This document shows positions 26,156 to 36,351 of a stretch of 64,000 nucleotides of DNA, in pieces (position 1 is the stretch's first letter; each line of letters opens with the position of its first letter). This DNA comes from Maridesulfovibrio zosterae DSM 11974. Its GTDB lineage: Bacteria > Desulfobacterota > Desulfovibrionia > Desulfovibrionales > Desulfovibrionaceae. The position numbers and the translations under genes were made by a program. The notes below the pieces were generated by a model, which was not told the origin of the DNA, ran no database searches, and saw only the letters and a list, made by a program, of their open reading frames with translations. Where the stretch lies: the NCBI RefSeq assembly GCF_000425265.1, contig NZ_AUDC01000019.1:36835-100834 (forward strand), written 5' to 3'.

Positions 26156-28771
26156 ATGTTCAAGAAATATTTAGGAATTGCAGTGTTAGCATCTTTTATG
26201 CTGCTTTTCGTTGCGATTGAAGGTCACTGCGCAAAGCCTGAAATAACCGAGATAAGCGCAATTCGCCTCAATAGTAGAATACAGGTAAGGATTGCCTGGA
26301 GATCAAAAGCCCCAGTTGTGAAAATCCGCGGAGCATCTTCCGGCGAGGATAATTATAAGGAATACAAGGTCTCCGTGAGGGAAGGGAACCGCAAGGTTAG
26401 AAAGTATTATTACGGTGAAAAGTCATTCGTAATGAAGCTTGATGATGATTACTATAATAAGGAAAAATATCATACAATTCAAGTTGAAGTTATAGATCGC
26501 AACAACCGGCTTAGTGAGAGCCGCAATATATCGGTCCGTAATCCTAATCAAGGGGACTACGGTGATAACGAAGATGATTCATCCCGTGAGCGTCTCGAAG
26601 ATCATGTTTCCGGAGCAGCTCTTGAAGAGGAGGTGGCTGGCATTCAGAAAGCTCATGATATCAACAATCGGTTCGATATCCCTCCTGTGATACTTAGTCT
26701 TGATCCTGAAGTTAGGGGGCTAGGTCGAATTTCTTTCAAGCTAAAAGTCATAGATGATATAGGTCTTGATGGTATGGTCTTGCAAGTAGTTAGTGCAAAT
26801 GGAGATATCCTCAACACAGAAGAAATCTCTGCCAGCGGAAAAGCTTATATCGGTAGTTCCAGAATTTTTAACCTTGATAAAGGTAAATACCGGGTTCAGG
26901 TTCAGGTTAGGGATTCCTCTGGCACCGCCATCGAGAGAAATAAGAATTTTGTGGTCAAGGATGGAGTCGTTAAAACGGATGCTGCACCAGTCACAGATAG
27001 TTCCGATTCAGGCAATGCTGATTCTGTTGTTGAAAATAATGGAGCCAAAAGCGATTCAACAGCAAACTCCGATTCTACATCCGGGAATATTGATGAATCA
27101 AGTGGAACATCAACAACTGCAACCGATACTGTTAGTGAGTCTCAACCAGATGAGAATGAGCCTTCCATTGGTGATTTGATGGGTGAAGATAGTACAACCA
27201 ATTCTTCAAACTCCACTGATAGTACAAGCTCTAATTCTAGTTCCTCGCCAACGACTACTGACTCTAGTTCTGATTCAAATGTCAGTACGGATAGTCCATC
27301 TAGCGCTGATAATAATCAGAGTACCCAGATTGGAGGTGATTTTTCTAGTCAGGATGATAATATAAGCGAACCTGAGGGAGAAAGTCCCAGTATATCAGAT
27401 CTCATGGGGGGATCGGAAGGAAGTTCAGACGAAAACTCTGGGGCATCTTCGCAAGCAGACAGCAACTCCGATCCGGATCTTGGTGAAAGTCAGGGGTCTG
27501 TCTCTCAACCCGTTTATGACAACAGTGAAAACAACAATGAAGTTGCAGATCAGTTTGAGTCATCTGATGATGACTCAAATGGTCCCAGTATTGATGATTT
27601 AATGGGGGGAAGTCAGACTCCTTCAGACCAGACTGCCGAGAATAACAGCCTTGATGAAACCATACCTCCTGAAACACAACAGAATGACGCTGTTGTGGAC
27701 GCTACAGAAGCAGTACCTACTGATGACGGTCCGAGTATTGGAGATTTGATGGGGGGCGATGCTGAACAGGTTGAAGCAAGTCAGCCGCAAACTTATTCCA
27801 AGCCAGAAGTTATTCTCACTACCTCTCAAACTATAAATCTATTGACCATAAATGTGAAAATTAATGATGAATATGGGTTGAAGAACGCGAAACTTAATAT
27901 GGATTGTGATGGTAAGTCGAAAATTACAAGTCTTCCATGCAGTGGTAAAAAGTATTTCTCACTACCGATTATAGGATCAAAGCAGAAAGATCTTTCATAT
28001 TTCTATAATAAGGAAATCAACCTTACACTCAGTGCTGAGAACGTAAAGGGACAGACTGCAGAGAAAGTCACAAAGGTATTTATTAAGGATTATCCTGTTG
28101 AAAAATATATTGATGTTAAAAAAGTCGGTAGTAACTATGTTTTCAAATATAATGGTGAAGATGACAGGGGGATAAAAGAGTGGTCTGTAAAGTTACATTC
28201 ATATAGTACGGGAAAAAATACTTTTGTGGCTGGAGGAAAGAATGTACCTCATTTCGGCAATACGAAAACAGTTCCTGCTAGTATGTTTTCTGGAAAATAT
28301 ACATTAGCTTTAATGGTTAAGCCTAATTTCGGAGATACTAAGTATGCAAGTGACGATTTCACTGAAATTTCGTCTAAGAAAAGCAGCAGTTCTTCAAGCT
28401 CTTCTAATAAATCAAGCAAAAGTAGTTCTCCGTCCTCTTCATCGAAGAGTTCCAGTAGCTCCAGTTCTTCCACGAGTTCAAAGGTAAAGGTCAGCGATAA
28501 ATCTCCATCGGTCATATTTAGTAAGATCGGAGGTAGTTCCTCGGCAAAATTGGTTATCAGAGTTACTGACGATATTGGGCTGAGAAAAGTGGTTTTAAGA
28601 ACTTATGCAAATGGGAAGTATTACGATATGAATTTCCCGGGAGTCTCGGATAAGAAATTTATAAAAGTTCTCCCTATAAATGTCACAGAAAAAGTGAAAA
28701 ATTTAAGGTTTGAGCTGTCAGCTTATGATAGCGCAGGGCATTGTTCAAAGAAGGTTATACAAATAAATTAA
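26156..28771 (+). CDS. Large secreted Ser-rich protein with repeated PSIxDLMG motif
   Basis: An 871-residue protein with a signal peptide (IAVLASFMLLFVAIEGHC). Three Ig-like segments share a V-x-DDxGL-x-x-x-x-L pattern: near residues 195-220, DEYGLKNAKLNMD near 568, and DDIGLRKVVLRTYANG near 805. Between them are long Ser/Asp/Asn-rich linkers. The short motif [GSE]PSI[GSD]DLMG[GE] occurs four times, at residues about 335, 410, 476 and 525. A Ser/Lys-rich tract follows near 740-780. The architecture suggests an extracellular or periplasmic scaffold with docking motifs. No family recognised. Confidence 0.65.
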   Translation: MFKKYLGIAVLASFMLLFVAIEGHCAKPEITEISAIRLNSRIQVRIAWRSKAPVVKIRGASSGEDNYKEYKVSVREGNRKVRKYYYGEKSFVMKLDDDYYNKEKYHTIQVEVIDRNNRLSESRNISVRNPNQGDYGDNEDDSSRERLEDHVSGAALEEEVAGIQKAHDINNRFDIPPVILSLDPEVRGLGRISFKLKVIDDIGLDGMVLQVVSANGDILNTEEISASGKAYIGSSRIFNLDKGKYRVQVQVRDSSGTAIERNKNFVVKDGVVKTDAAPVTDSSDSGNADSVVENNGAKSDSTANSDSTSGNIDESSGTSTTATDTVSESQPDENEPSIGDLMGEDSTTNSSNSTDSTSSNSSSSPTTTDSSSDSNVSTDSPSSADNNQSTQIGGDFSSQDDNISEPEGESPSISDLMGGSEGSSDENSGASSQADSNSDPDLGESQGSVSQPVYDNSENNNEVADQFESSDDDSNGPSIDDLMGGSQTPSDQTAENNSLDETIPPETQQNDAVVDATEAVPTDDGPSIGDLMGGDAEQVEASQPQTYSKPEVILTTSQTINLLTINVKINDEYGLKNAKLNMDCDGKSKITSLPCSGKKYFSLPIIGSKQKDLSYFYNKEINLTLSAENVKGQTAEKVTKVFIKDYPVEKYIDVKKVGSNYVFKYNGEDDRGIKEWSVKLHSYSTGKNTFVAGGKNVPHFGNTKTVPASMFSGKYTLALMVKPNFGDTKYASDDFTEISSKKSSSSSSSSNKSSKSSSPSSSSKSSSSSSSSTSSKVKVSDKSPSVIFSKIGGSSSAKLVIRVTDDIGLRKVVLRTYANGKYYDMNFPGVSDKKFIKVLPINVTEKVKNLRFELSAYDSAGHCSKKVIQIN

Positions 28772-28788
28772 AATAGATAGGTGGTGAT

Positions 28789-30168
28789 ATGATATTATTT
28801 AAAAAGATTAAATTCACTATATGCGTATTGATGTATGTTTGTCTGATGTCTTGCTCACTTGTTTACGCTGCAGCGAAAGGGCATTGCACTGCAGGAGTTT
28901 TGCTTATTAAGAGTGGAGCAATTGACAATCTACCCTCATATGGTCTCACAGGGCATGCATATAGTTGGTATGATAATGCCAAAGATAAGAAAATAGATAC
29001 GGGAAGTAAGCCTGAATTAGGAGCTATTGCTGTGTGGAAGAGCAATACTGATGTAAACCCATATGGTCATGTCGCCGTTGTTGTCGGGTTTGACAAAGAT
29101 AATAATCCTATGATGCTTAGTATGAATGATTTTATAAAAAAAGGCATTGATCGTAATGGTAATATCCGTAATGTAGCTTCTAGGCCTAAGGCTAGTGTAG
29201 GAAATAATGTGTATAAATATTGTACATTAAGATCATACACAGAAAACGTTAAAGGAGTACATTTTTTAGGATATATATATCATGAATCAAATAAAATATA
29301 CCCTCCTTCTAATAAAATTGTATATGACTGCACTGACCCTAAGAATAGTAGTATTCTAAACTTCAAAATAACTGAAGTTGATGGTTCTAAAAGAATTGGT
29401 GAATATGTGACCGTTACTTGGAATGGGCCTTCTGACGAGTATTACAAGGTTGAGATTGGAGAATACACCAATTTTGGTGATAATATGAAGAATATAAGGG
29501 TTCTTTCTGCAAAGTATAAAGGAAACTACTTTAGGTATAAACTTGGGAGAGAAAAGGTCGGAAAATATTATGTGTTCAGAGTAACTCCGAGAATAAATGA
29601 AACTGTTCGTCACTCATTCTCTTTTGGAGTCAAGAAGAAGCGAGATGTCCCTAAAACAGATGAACAAAAAAAGTATGTAAACATGCTTAAAGGTAAAGAT
29701 TTTTATCCGTACTTTTATGCGACAAAAGCAGGTAACAAGTGGTTTCTTGTTGGAAAGAAATCAAAAGAAGTTGTTTGGTGGAATATAGATGATAAGACAA
29801 GAAATCTTGAATTTAAGATCTTTGGTTCAAAAGAAAAGCCGGCATTTGAAAGTATAGATGTCGATTATAATAACAGTAAAAATAAATTTTATATTAAGTT
29901 CGGAAAAGCTAATAGCCGTTGTCTATCTGAAGGGCGTGTTTTGTCAGGGAAATCTTTTCCAGCTTATTTTGCTTATGTAATGGCTGCGGATAGATATTTT
30001 TTTATTGTAGATTTGCCCCATCAGGCAGTGGTGAACTGGAATGCTACTGAAAGCAAAAAATGTTACTGGACACCTGTGGCAAATTTTGGCGGGTATAATG
30101 GTAAAGAACCAGCCGGTGACACTCTATCAGTTTATAGAGATAGTTATGGAAGACTCTGTTTTAGATAA
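28789..30168 (+). CDS. Secreted CHAP-domain cysteine amidase/peptidase
   Basis: A 459-residue protein with a signal peptide (VLMYVCLMSCSLVYA). Residues 30-150 follow the CHAP pattern: GHCTAGVLLI with the nucleophile Cys, YSWYDNA, GAIAVWKS, then NPYGHVAVVVGF with the catalytic His. CHAP enzymes cut peptidoglycan amide or peptide bonds. The C-terminal 300 residues are not recognised and may bind wall or partners. It is third in the secreted cluster, which suggests the cluster acts at the cell wall. Confidence 0.7.
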   Translation: MILFKKIKFTICVLMYVCLMSCSLVYAAAKGHCTAGVLLIKSGAIDNLPSYGLTGHAYSWYDNAKDKKIDTGSKPELGAIAVWKSNTDVNPYGHVAVVVGFDKDNNPMMLSMNDFIKKGIDRNGNIRNVASRPKASVGNNVYKYCTLRSYTENVKGVHFLGYIYHESNKIYPPSNKIVYDCTDPKNSSILNFKITEVDGSKRIGEYVTVTWNGPSDEYYKVEIGEYTNFGDNMKNIRVLSAKYKGNYFRYKLGREKVGKYYVFRVTPRINETVRHSFSFGVKKKRDVPKTDEQKKYVNMLKGKDFYPYFYATKAGNKWFLVGKKSKEVVWWNIDDKTRNLEFKIFGSKEKPAFESIDVDYNNSKNKFYIKFGKANSRCLSEGRVLSGKSFPAYFAYVMAADRYFFIVDLPHQAVVNWNATESKKCYWTPVANFGGYNGKEPAGDTLSVYRDSYGRLCFR

Positions 30169-30183
30169 AAGGAGGAGGTAGAC

Positions 30184-31257
30184 ATGAGGTCAATATTAAT
30201 ATCAGTCATATCTTTATTGCTAATTTCTTCAGTTTCTTTTGCGGAAGATTCCGGAGTGGATTGGAACAGCAACATTATTAAAGCCACAGGATTTGGTATT
30301 GCCAAGTCCAGCGGTAGGAAAGTGCGCGATAAAATGATGGCGTTGCGGGCCGCTAAGGTAACTGCTATGCGCGATTTAATGGAAATCGTACAAGGGGTCC
30401 GCGTTGACAGTGAAACCGTGGTTAATGAAGCTGTATTGAAAAAGGATGAGGTCCGCACTAAAGTGCAGGGTGTTATTCGCGGCTGTCGGGTTATGGGCAG
30501 TAATGTCAAATATGATGACAATGGTGACGTTACCGCAGAAGTCGTGCTTGGCATCGCCCTCAATGGAGCTATGCCTTCAAATCAAAATATGCCGGACCTA
30601 CTTAGTGCTTTGAGTCCTGAGTTGATTCAAAATTCACCAGCTATTCCGAATAAAGAATTTTCACTGGATGAGGGAGGAGAAGGCAAGAAGGAGCTGGTAA
30701 AGAATGAATTGGCAGAGATTTTCGGGGAAGAGCCCAGAGCTGAAGCGGGGATGGTGGATGCTAAAGCTCCGATTCAGATGGAAGAAGACGATGTGGTTCT
30801 CGCGGACCTGTTTGGTTCCAGTAACGCAGTCTCCGAACCTATGAGTGAGGATGAACCTAAATTTAGCACTCACACCGAATATCCTTCTATTACTTATGAT
30901 CCTGCAAAACCGGCTACCGGCGTGCTGGTCATTGTCGAAGGAACTCCTTTTGTTAAAGGGCTTTGTCCGGTGCTTGCATACAAGGATGAGAGTGGTGAAC
31001 TTGAGAGCGTTTATTCAGCAAAGAATGTTGAACCGGAAATTATCCGGACCAGTGGAATAGTCTGGTACGTGAAAGATGTTGATACCGCACAAAAGCTGGA
31101 AAAGCTCGGCGATAATATTTTAGTAATCAAAAGTCTGCCCGGCCCCCGTGACTGTATGTTGTTGGTAGACAAGGATACAGCTTGGCAGCTCGCTGAGCAG
31201 AAACGTCAGGGAAGCGAATTCGCAAAAAAAGGTGCAGTAGTGATTTGTGCAAAATAA
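30184..31257 (+). CDS. LPP20/FlgT-N-like exported protein
   Basis: A 357-residue protein with a signal peptide (ILISVISLLLISSVSFA). Residues 30-125 match the LPP20-like pattern: IKATGFGIAKSS, then MALRAAKVTAMRDLMEIVQGVRVDSETVV. A linker with DDVVLADLFGSSN follows; this resembles the PSIxDLMG motifs of the 871-residue protein. The C-terminal domain (VIVEGTPFVKGLCPVLAYKDESGE) is unknown. It ends the secreted cluster and is followed by a terminator. AGGAGG lies before the ATG. Confidence 0.65.
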   Translation: MRSILISVISLLLISSVSFAEDSGVDWNSNIIKATGFGIAKSSGRKVRDKMMALRAAKVTAMRDLMEIVQGVRVDSETVVNEAVLKKDEVRTKVQGVIRGCRVMGSNVKYDDNGDVTAEVVLGIALNGAMPSNQNMPDLLSALSPELIQNSPAIPNKEFSLDEGGEGKKELVKNELAEIFGEEPRAEAGMVDAKAPIQMEEDDVVLADLFGSSNAVSEPMSEDEPKFSTHTEYPSITYDPAKPATGVLVIVEGTPFVKGLCPVLAYKDESGELESVYSAKNVEPEIIRTSGIVWYVKDVDTAQKLEKLGDNILVIKSLPGPRDCMLLVDKDTAWQLAEQKRQGSEFAKKGAVVICAK

Positions 31258-31283
31258 CTATATAGCTGAGTTGAGAGATAAAG

Positions 31284-31315
31284 AATGGCCCTGATTCATA
31301 TGAATCCGGGCCATT
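31284..31315 (+). terminator. Terminator-like long hairpin after the secreted cluster
   Basis: AATGGCCC (31284-31291) pairs with GGGCCATT (31308-31315), and the inner GATTCAT/ATGAATC continues the stem with one mismatch. There is no clear U-run. Confidence 0.6.
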
Positions 31316-31393
31316 ACGTCTTTCCAAAAAGCTGGACCATTTAAGAATAGAGATTTTTGGTTTACCAACCTATTGTACAGTAAGGAGTTTGCC

Positions 31394-31522
31394 GTGAAGA
31401 AAAGTAAATTTATCGATGAACAGATAGTGTTTGCATTGCGTCAGGCATAAAAAGGCACAAAGGTCAGTAAAGTATGTCGTAAGATGGGGATAACCGTGAC
31501 CCAAACCGTGTTCGTCCGATAG
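31394..31522 (+). pseudogene. IS3-family OrfA remnant with internal stop
   Basis: From GTG 31394 (AAGGAG upstream) the frame reads KKSKFIDEQIVFALRQA, then an in-frame TAA at 31448, then KGTKVSKVCRKMGIT. This is the start of an IS3-type OrfA helix-turn-helix. It is truncated at 31522, and no OrfB follows. It lies between the secreted cluster and the restriction region. Confidence 0.75.
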
Positions 31523-31588
31523 GGATTTGTTAAATATAACAATTCTGTGTGACAATTAATTTGTTCACTGTTTTACTTTTGCAATAGG

Positions 31589-32348
31589 CTACTGATTGTC
31601 TTTCTCGTAGAAATTTCCTTGTGAATCGGTTTCAACCCATCGAAGAAAGTTTGAATTTTTGATTCTGTCTTCAAAGTCTCTTTGATCAACGTTGAATCCA
31701 AATTTTGATATTCGTTCAAAGTCATTCTCAGAGATGTTTTCAAGGCAAGGATTAATTATGAAATCTTTGGTGTCTAGCTTCTTTACCCCTATTATGAAAT
31801 GTGGAAATAAGCATTGCCTCTTTTCTTAAGCCTGGAGATCCTGCGACATGTAAAAGATAAAGATAGTAGTCTCTTATGGTTATTGTGTTGGATGAGCTAG
31901 TGTGCTGCGAAGTTGTATTGATAAATATATCTCTGTTGGTGTCTTCTGCAAAGTAATCAATAAATTTTCTTGGACAATTTTCTCTTACTTTTGGTGCTAA
32001 TGCTTTTTCTTTAATAACAGATCTAATTTTATCAAAAATAAAACCAAGTGTGGCTGTCGAGCAGTCGTCGATACTTGTCAAATAATCTCTTTCTTCATTA
32101 TTAAACTTATCCATAAAAAAATGTCTGCACTTATCACCTATTTGGTATAAATTGTCATAAACATAATTGATGTTAGAGTGGTGTGGGGCAGTGGCAAGCC
32201 TTTTGATGATGCTCTTTTCGTCCTCTCCTCTATAGCAGAGTAGTATTTCTCCTTCCTTATTTTTTTCAGATAGATATCTCCGAAATTTTTCTACATTTTC
32301 TCGGGCGTGACTATTAAGCGGAGCGAAGTATGTATCTACATATTGCAT
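31589..32348 (-). pseudogene. Frameshifted gene of unknown function beside the RM operon
   Basis: The open part (32348-31752, 198 residues) begins MQYVDTYFAPLNSHARENVEKF. Near 31800-31790, at an AGGGG run, the reading shifts. The other frame then stays open for about 65 codons, reading GVKKLDTKDFIINPCLENI and RDFEDRIKNSNFLRWVETD, to a stop at 31591-31589. Joined, they give about 265 residues, a more natural protein. No family recognised. Its place next to hsd genes suggests a former or phase-variable defence gene. A sequencing error is possible. Confidence 0.6.
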
Positions 32349-32420
32349 GTGTTTTAAGGTTTTTATATTGTTTATTTGCTTTTGAAATTTTTGAATTGCT
32401 GTGTGCTTGCGGTGGTAAAC

Positions 32421-33113
32421 TCACAAATCCATCTCAGCCCCATGGTGCTTCAACCATTCTTTCCTTTCCCGGTAGTCCGGTAGGATTTTATCTACTTCGT
32501 TCCAGAAAGCTGTGGTGTGGCGTGGGTGGATGATATGCGCCAGTTCGTGAACAACGATGTAGTCTAGGATCAGGAGAGGGGCCATCATGCATTTCCAGTG
32601 GAAGTTCAGGGCGCCATTCTCTGAGCAGGATGCCCAGCGATGTTTTAACTCCATTACCCGCACTGTTGAGGGGTTAACTCCCAGCTTCCTGCGATAAAGA
32701 TCTACCCGTTCTGGTATACGGTCCTTTCCTTTTGTTCTGTAAAATTCTTTGAAGGCTTCGTGGGGTGTTACTTGTGTGCATTTTTTACTGGTACGTAAGC
32801 AGAAGTATCCGTTTTTGAGCATCAAGGGTAAACGTTGCTCTTCGATAAATTTCAGGCGATATGACCGGCCGAAGTAGAGAAATCCCTCCCCACTGACGAA
32901 TTCTCTTTTTACTTTTGTAGCATTCAAGTCTTCCCATTCCGCGAGGCTTTTGTAGATCCAGTAAAGCTTGCCTTCTATTATCCTGTTAGCGTCGCTGTCG
33001 GACAATTCTTCAGGTATCATCAGGGAGACTGATCCATCTCTTTCTATATGCAGACTTGCTGTTTTTCTTTTACTGCGTGTAAGGCTGTATTCAATATCTT
33101 TGTATTTAGGCAC
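32421..33113 (-). CDS. YgjP/SprT-like metallopeptidase associated with type I RM
   Basis: A 230-residue predicted zinc protease of the DUF45/YgjP family. It has the motif HELAHIIHPRH with the third ligand in reach, and an upstream conserved RWASCSENGALNFHW. It starts with GTG 5 bases after the hsdR stop, so it is the last gene of the restriction operon. This pairing is common, but its role in type I systems is not settled. Confidence 0.85.
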   Translation of the reverse strand: MPKYKDIEYSLTRSKRKTASLHIERDGSVSLMIPEELSDSDANRIIEGKLYWIYKSLAEWEDLNATKVKREFVSGEGFLYFGRSYRLKFIEEQRLPLMLKNGYFCLRTSKKCTQVTPHEAFKEFYRTKGKDRIPERVDLYRRKLGVNPSTVRVMELKHRWASCSENGALNFHWKCMMAPLLILDYIVVHELAHIIHPRHTTAFWNEVDKILPDYRERKEWLKHHGAEMDL

Positions 33114-33118
33114 TTATT

Positions 33119-36100
33119 TTATTTTTCTCGGTCATTAATCAGAGCCAGCAGTTCATTATGGCGGTGTTTTGCCAGGGCAACCAGCTCCGTTTCAACCTGA
33201 TCCATTTTTTCGATTACTTCGGGAATGCCGCTTGAGGCCAGCGCGATGCTAATCTCCCCCTTGAGCTCACGGACTCGCACAGGGGTGTCCCAGAAGTCAA
33301 TAATGCCTATGGTTTTTTGAAGATGTTTAAGAACCTCGTCAACCAGCTTTTCGGTATTCACTTTTATTTCACTATCCACTTCAGTAGTTTCGAATGCGGT
33401 CATAAGCGTTAATCTCAAGAACGGATCATCAACAGGCTTATCTTCAATTTTGCGGACTTCATCACAAAGGGCCAGCAGGCTTTTATATAGTTTGTCCCAG
33501 TCTTCTTTATGTTTTCGTATCAGAGCTTCAAGCTTTTCGCTCATCCGTGCGTAGCCTTCAGGGTCTTTACCGAACTGGATCTTGCAATGCTTTCTGATGG
33601 CATGCTCCATTTCGCTGGCCTTGGCTTTAGTGCTTTTGTTTTCCTCGACTGATTCTTCGAATTTATCAGAAAAAAGTTCCACAGCAGGAATTTTGGGATC
33701 GATTCCAAGGCTGATCAAGTGCTCGTTTATGAGTCGCTTAACTTTTTCGCCAGCTCCGGAGATATTAAGCGAATTGTCTTTATACCGCTGTTTGGTTTTG
33801 GCCAGTATATACCCGAAGCGTTTTAAGGGGATTTTGTATGGAGTTGCTGCCGAGTTTGGCAGGATTATATCCATACTTTGGAGAAATTTCTTAAAGTATA
33901 CTTCAAAGTCTGCACGGCGTTTGATGTTTTCCAAAATACCAATGGCTTCCTCTACTATATTGTATTCCAGTTCAGGATCATCAATTTTCTGTTGAACAAA
34001 GTCTTCTATTTCATCAAGTCCATTGGAGCTGAATAAATAGAGCAGTCTGCGATAACGGCTTTCCAGCGTGGGCGTTTCAGAATTGATGTCCAGCATGGAC
34101 ATCTGGATGTCACTATAGTCTTCATCATCAGCATAAATTGAAAGGGCATGCTGCAAGTGATTTGCCAGCCCTATGTAATCGACAATGTAGCCTCGACTCT
34201 TTCCTTCAGCAATTCTGTTAACTCTGGCTATTGTTTGGAGCAGGTTATGCTCCTTAATTTTTTTATCAATGTACATGACCTGTTCAAGAGGCGCATCAAA
34301 GCCAGTCAGCAGGCGGTCGCATACAACAAGAAGGGCCATGCCCGTTTCAGGCTTTTCCGGGTCGAAAGCCTTTTTGAAATTGGTAATAGCGTTGAGTCTT
34401 TTAGCTTCTTTGATCGCATTGGTAATAGTGGCAGGGTCGTTTGTACCATCTGCAGATAGAACCGCGGCTGTCTGGATAAATTCCAGCTTAGCAATAAGGT
34501 CCTCATCCTGAGCCGATTTTTCTTTTTCTATATAGATGCGGCTTTCAATGGCCTTACGGATATATTTTACATAACGGACTGCCGCCATTTTGGAGCTGGC
34601 GACGACCTGAGCCTTAAAGCCACTGAAAAGAATTTTCTCAATGTAATGGTCTACAAGATCGGCTGCGATTTCTTCGATACGGCCTTCGGCTTCAAGAATA
34701 TCTCCGGTTGCGCCGTATCTTTTTTTGATTTCAAGGATTTCTTCGTCTGTACGGTTTTTGAAAAGGTCTTCAAATTTACGATCAAATTCGTGCTTGTCGT
34801 AAATGGCTGTATCGGCAGTTTTTCCTTCATAAAGAATTTGGACAGTGGCTCCGTCCTCAACTGCATCCTGCAAACGATACTTATCGATATAACCACCGAA
34901 TTTATCAATCGTCGGGGCCTTGCTGATGCCGCTTAAAAGGGGGGTCCCTGTGAAAGCTATGCGGGTGGCTTCCGGGAATGCCTCGAATACATTGTTCCCC
35001 AGATCCTCGTTGTGGCTTCTGTGGGCTTCATCAATCATGATGACAATCCGGTCAGAAGAGTTAACTACTCCGAAATTTTCAAATTTGCGTGGAGCATCAA
35101 TAGCTTTTGTAAGATATTCGGGGGCCGTGTTGTTCTGGTGCTCACCAAATTTATGGACCATTACCATATTCAGGTTGGAAGCATCCGTATGCAGATGATC
35201 GCGCAGCGCATGGGTGTTCTGGATATAGGTAACACTTTCGCCTGTAAGCTCCGCTGTCACGCCCAGCTGCTTTTCAAGATCTTTACGGTCGGTCATGAAT
35301 AGGATTTTAAGATCCTTGAGATCGTCACACATCCTGATTTTACGGACAGTGAAAACCATGGTCAGGGATTTGCCGGACCCCTGAGTATGCCAGACTACAC
35401 CGGAGCGGTCTTTGGGGCTTTCGCCATTGCGTAGTTTTTCAATGATTTTGTCAGCAGCCCGGTATTGCTGGTAGCGGCAGACAGCTTTTACACGGTGTTC
35501 TCCGACATCCATGAACACTGTGCAGGTTCGGATGATGTCCAGAAGAGTCTCGGGCGGAAGCATACCCTGAATCAGGACTTCCTGCGCACGTTCGCGTCCA
35601 AGCGGAGGGTCGTATTCTTTGTACTTTAAAGGATAAATATCCTTCCAAGCGAAGAAATAGTCTTTATTAGCAGTAATGGAACCGAACTCGGCCTCATCTC
35701 CGCAGGTGGCAATCAAAAGCTGGTTGGAAAAGAATAAAGCCGGTTCACCTTCCCGAAGGCCATCGGCAATGGTTTGTTCGCGTTGGTCGCTGTAGCGTCG
35801 TAGTTGTTCAACAGCTTCATGGATGGGGTTGGAGGTGTACTCATTGGAATCTTTGCATTCAATTACAACTAGCGGCAACCCGTTAACGAAGAGCACTATG
35901 TCTGGAATGATGAAGTCCTTCACGCCACCGGGTGTATCGATGCGAAATTGGTTGATGGCCCTGAAGCTATTGCGCTGCGGATTGTCAAAGTCAATCAGTT
36001 TGACAACCGGATCGGCTTCACCGGTAATTTCGTTAACATCAACTTGAGCTTTGAAGAGCAGTTTCAGTACACTCTCGTTTGCCTCAATCAGTCCCGCTGT

Positions 36101-36349
36101 CGGTTGATGAAATATCTCGTTGTAAAGATCACTGAGCTGTTTCTCGGTAAGCCATTGTTGACCGTCTTCAGTCCTGTTAATGGAACGGACGCTCTGCTTG
36201 AATTCTTCAAACAAGGCGACCTCGCGGAAGCTATTACGAAAGCTTTTAGCGGGAGTATGGGGGATTCCGGCCCCTTGGTCGGTGATTTGCCAGCCAAGGG
36301 TTTCAAGCTGATCCAGAAACGGTTTTTCTACAACAAGATATTCAGCCAT
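33119..36349 (-). CDS. hsdR: Type I restriction endonuclease, R (motor/nuclease) subunit
   Basis: A 1,076-residue protein. The N-terminal PD-(D/E)XK nuclease is seen as DIVLFVNGLPLVVIECKDS. The SF2 helicase motor follows with Walker A HTQGSGKSL, DEAH in MIDEAHRSH and motif III FTGTPL. The C-terminus is the helical HsdM-contact region. It cuts unmodified DNA after translocation. The ORF is intact and full length. It is second from last in the minus-strand order hsdM-hsdS-GIY-YIG-hsdR-ygjP. Confidence 0.95.
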   Translation of the reverse strand: MAEYLVVEKPFLDQLETLGWQITDQGAGIPHTPAKSFRNSFREVALFEEFKQSVRSINRTEDGQQWLTEKQLSDLYNEIFHQPTAGLIEANESVLKLLFKAQVDVNEITGEADPVVKLIDFDNPQRNSFRAINQFRIDTPGGVKDFIIPDIVLFVNGLPLVVIECKDSNEYTSNPIHEAVEQLRRYSDQREQTIADGLREGEPALFFSNQLLIATCGDEAEFGSITANKDYFFAWKDIYPLKYKEYDPPLGRERAQEVLIQGMLPPETLLDIIRTCTVFMDVGEHRVKAVCRYQQYRAADKIIEKLRNGESPKDRSGVVWHTQGSGKSLTMVFTVRKIRMCDDLKDLKILFMTDRKDLEKQLGVTAELTGESVTYIQNTHALRDHLHTDASNLNMVMVHKFGEHQNNTAPEYLTKAIDAPRKFENFGVVNSSDRIVIMIDEAHRSHNEDLGNNVFEAFPEATRIAFTGTPLLSGISKAPTIDKFGGYIDKYRLQDAVEDGATVQILYEGKTADTAIYDKHEFDRKFEDLFKNRTDEEILEIKKRYGATGDILEAEGRIEEIAADLVDHYIEKILFSGFKAQVVASSKMAAVRYVKYIRKAIESRIYIEKEKSAQDEDLIAKLEFIQTAAVLSADGTNDPATITNAIKEAKRLNAITNFKKAFDPEKPETGMALLVVCDRLLTGFDAPLEQVMYIDKKIKEHNLLQTIARVNRIAEGKSRGYIVDYIGLANHLQHALSIYADDEDYSDIQMSMLDINSETPTLESRYRRLLYLFSSNGLDEIEDFVQQKIDDPELEYNIVEEAIGILENIKRRADFEVYFKKFLQSMDIILPNSAATPYKIPLKRFGYILAKTKQRYKDNSLNISGAGEKVKRLINEHLISLGIDPKIPAVELFSDKFEESVEENKSTKAKASEMEHAIRKHCKIQFGKDPEGYARMSEKLEALIRKHKEDWDKLYKSLLALCDEVRKIEDKPVDDPFLRLTLMTAFETTEVDSEIKVNTEKLVDEVLKHLQKTIGIIDFWDTPVRVRELKGEISIALASSGIPEVIEKMDQVETELVALAKHRHNELLALINDREK

Positions 36350-36351
36350 AA

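Noticed and set aside
26793..27677. Several alternative-frame ORFs inside the Ser-rich protein gene.
   Set aside because: They arise from low-complexity codon patterns and lack ribosome sites.
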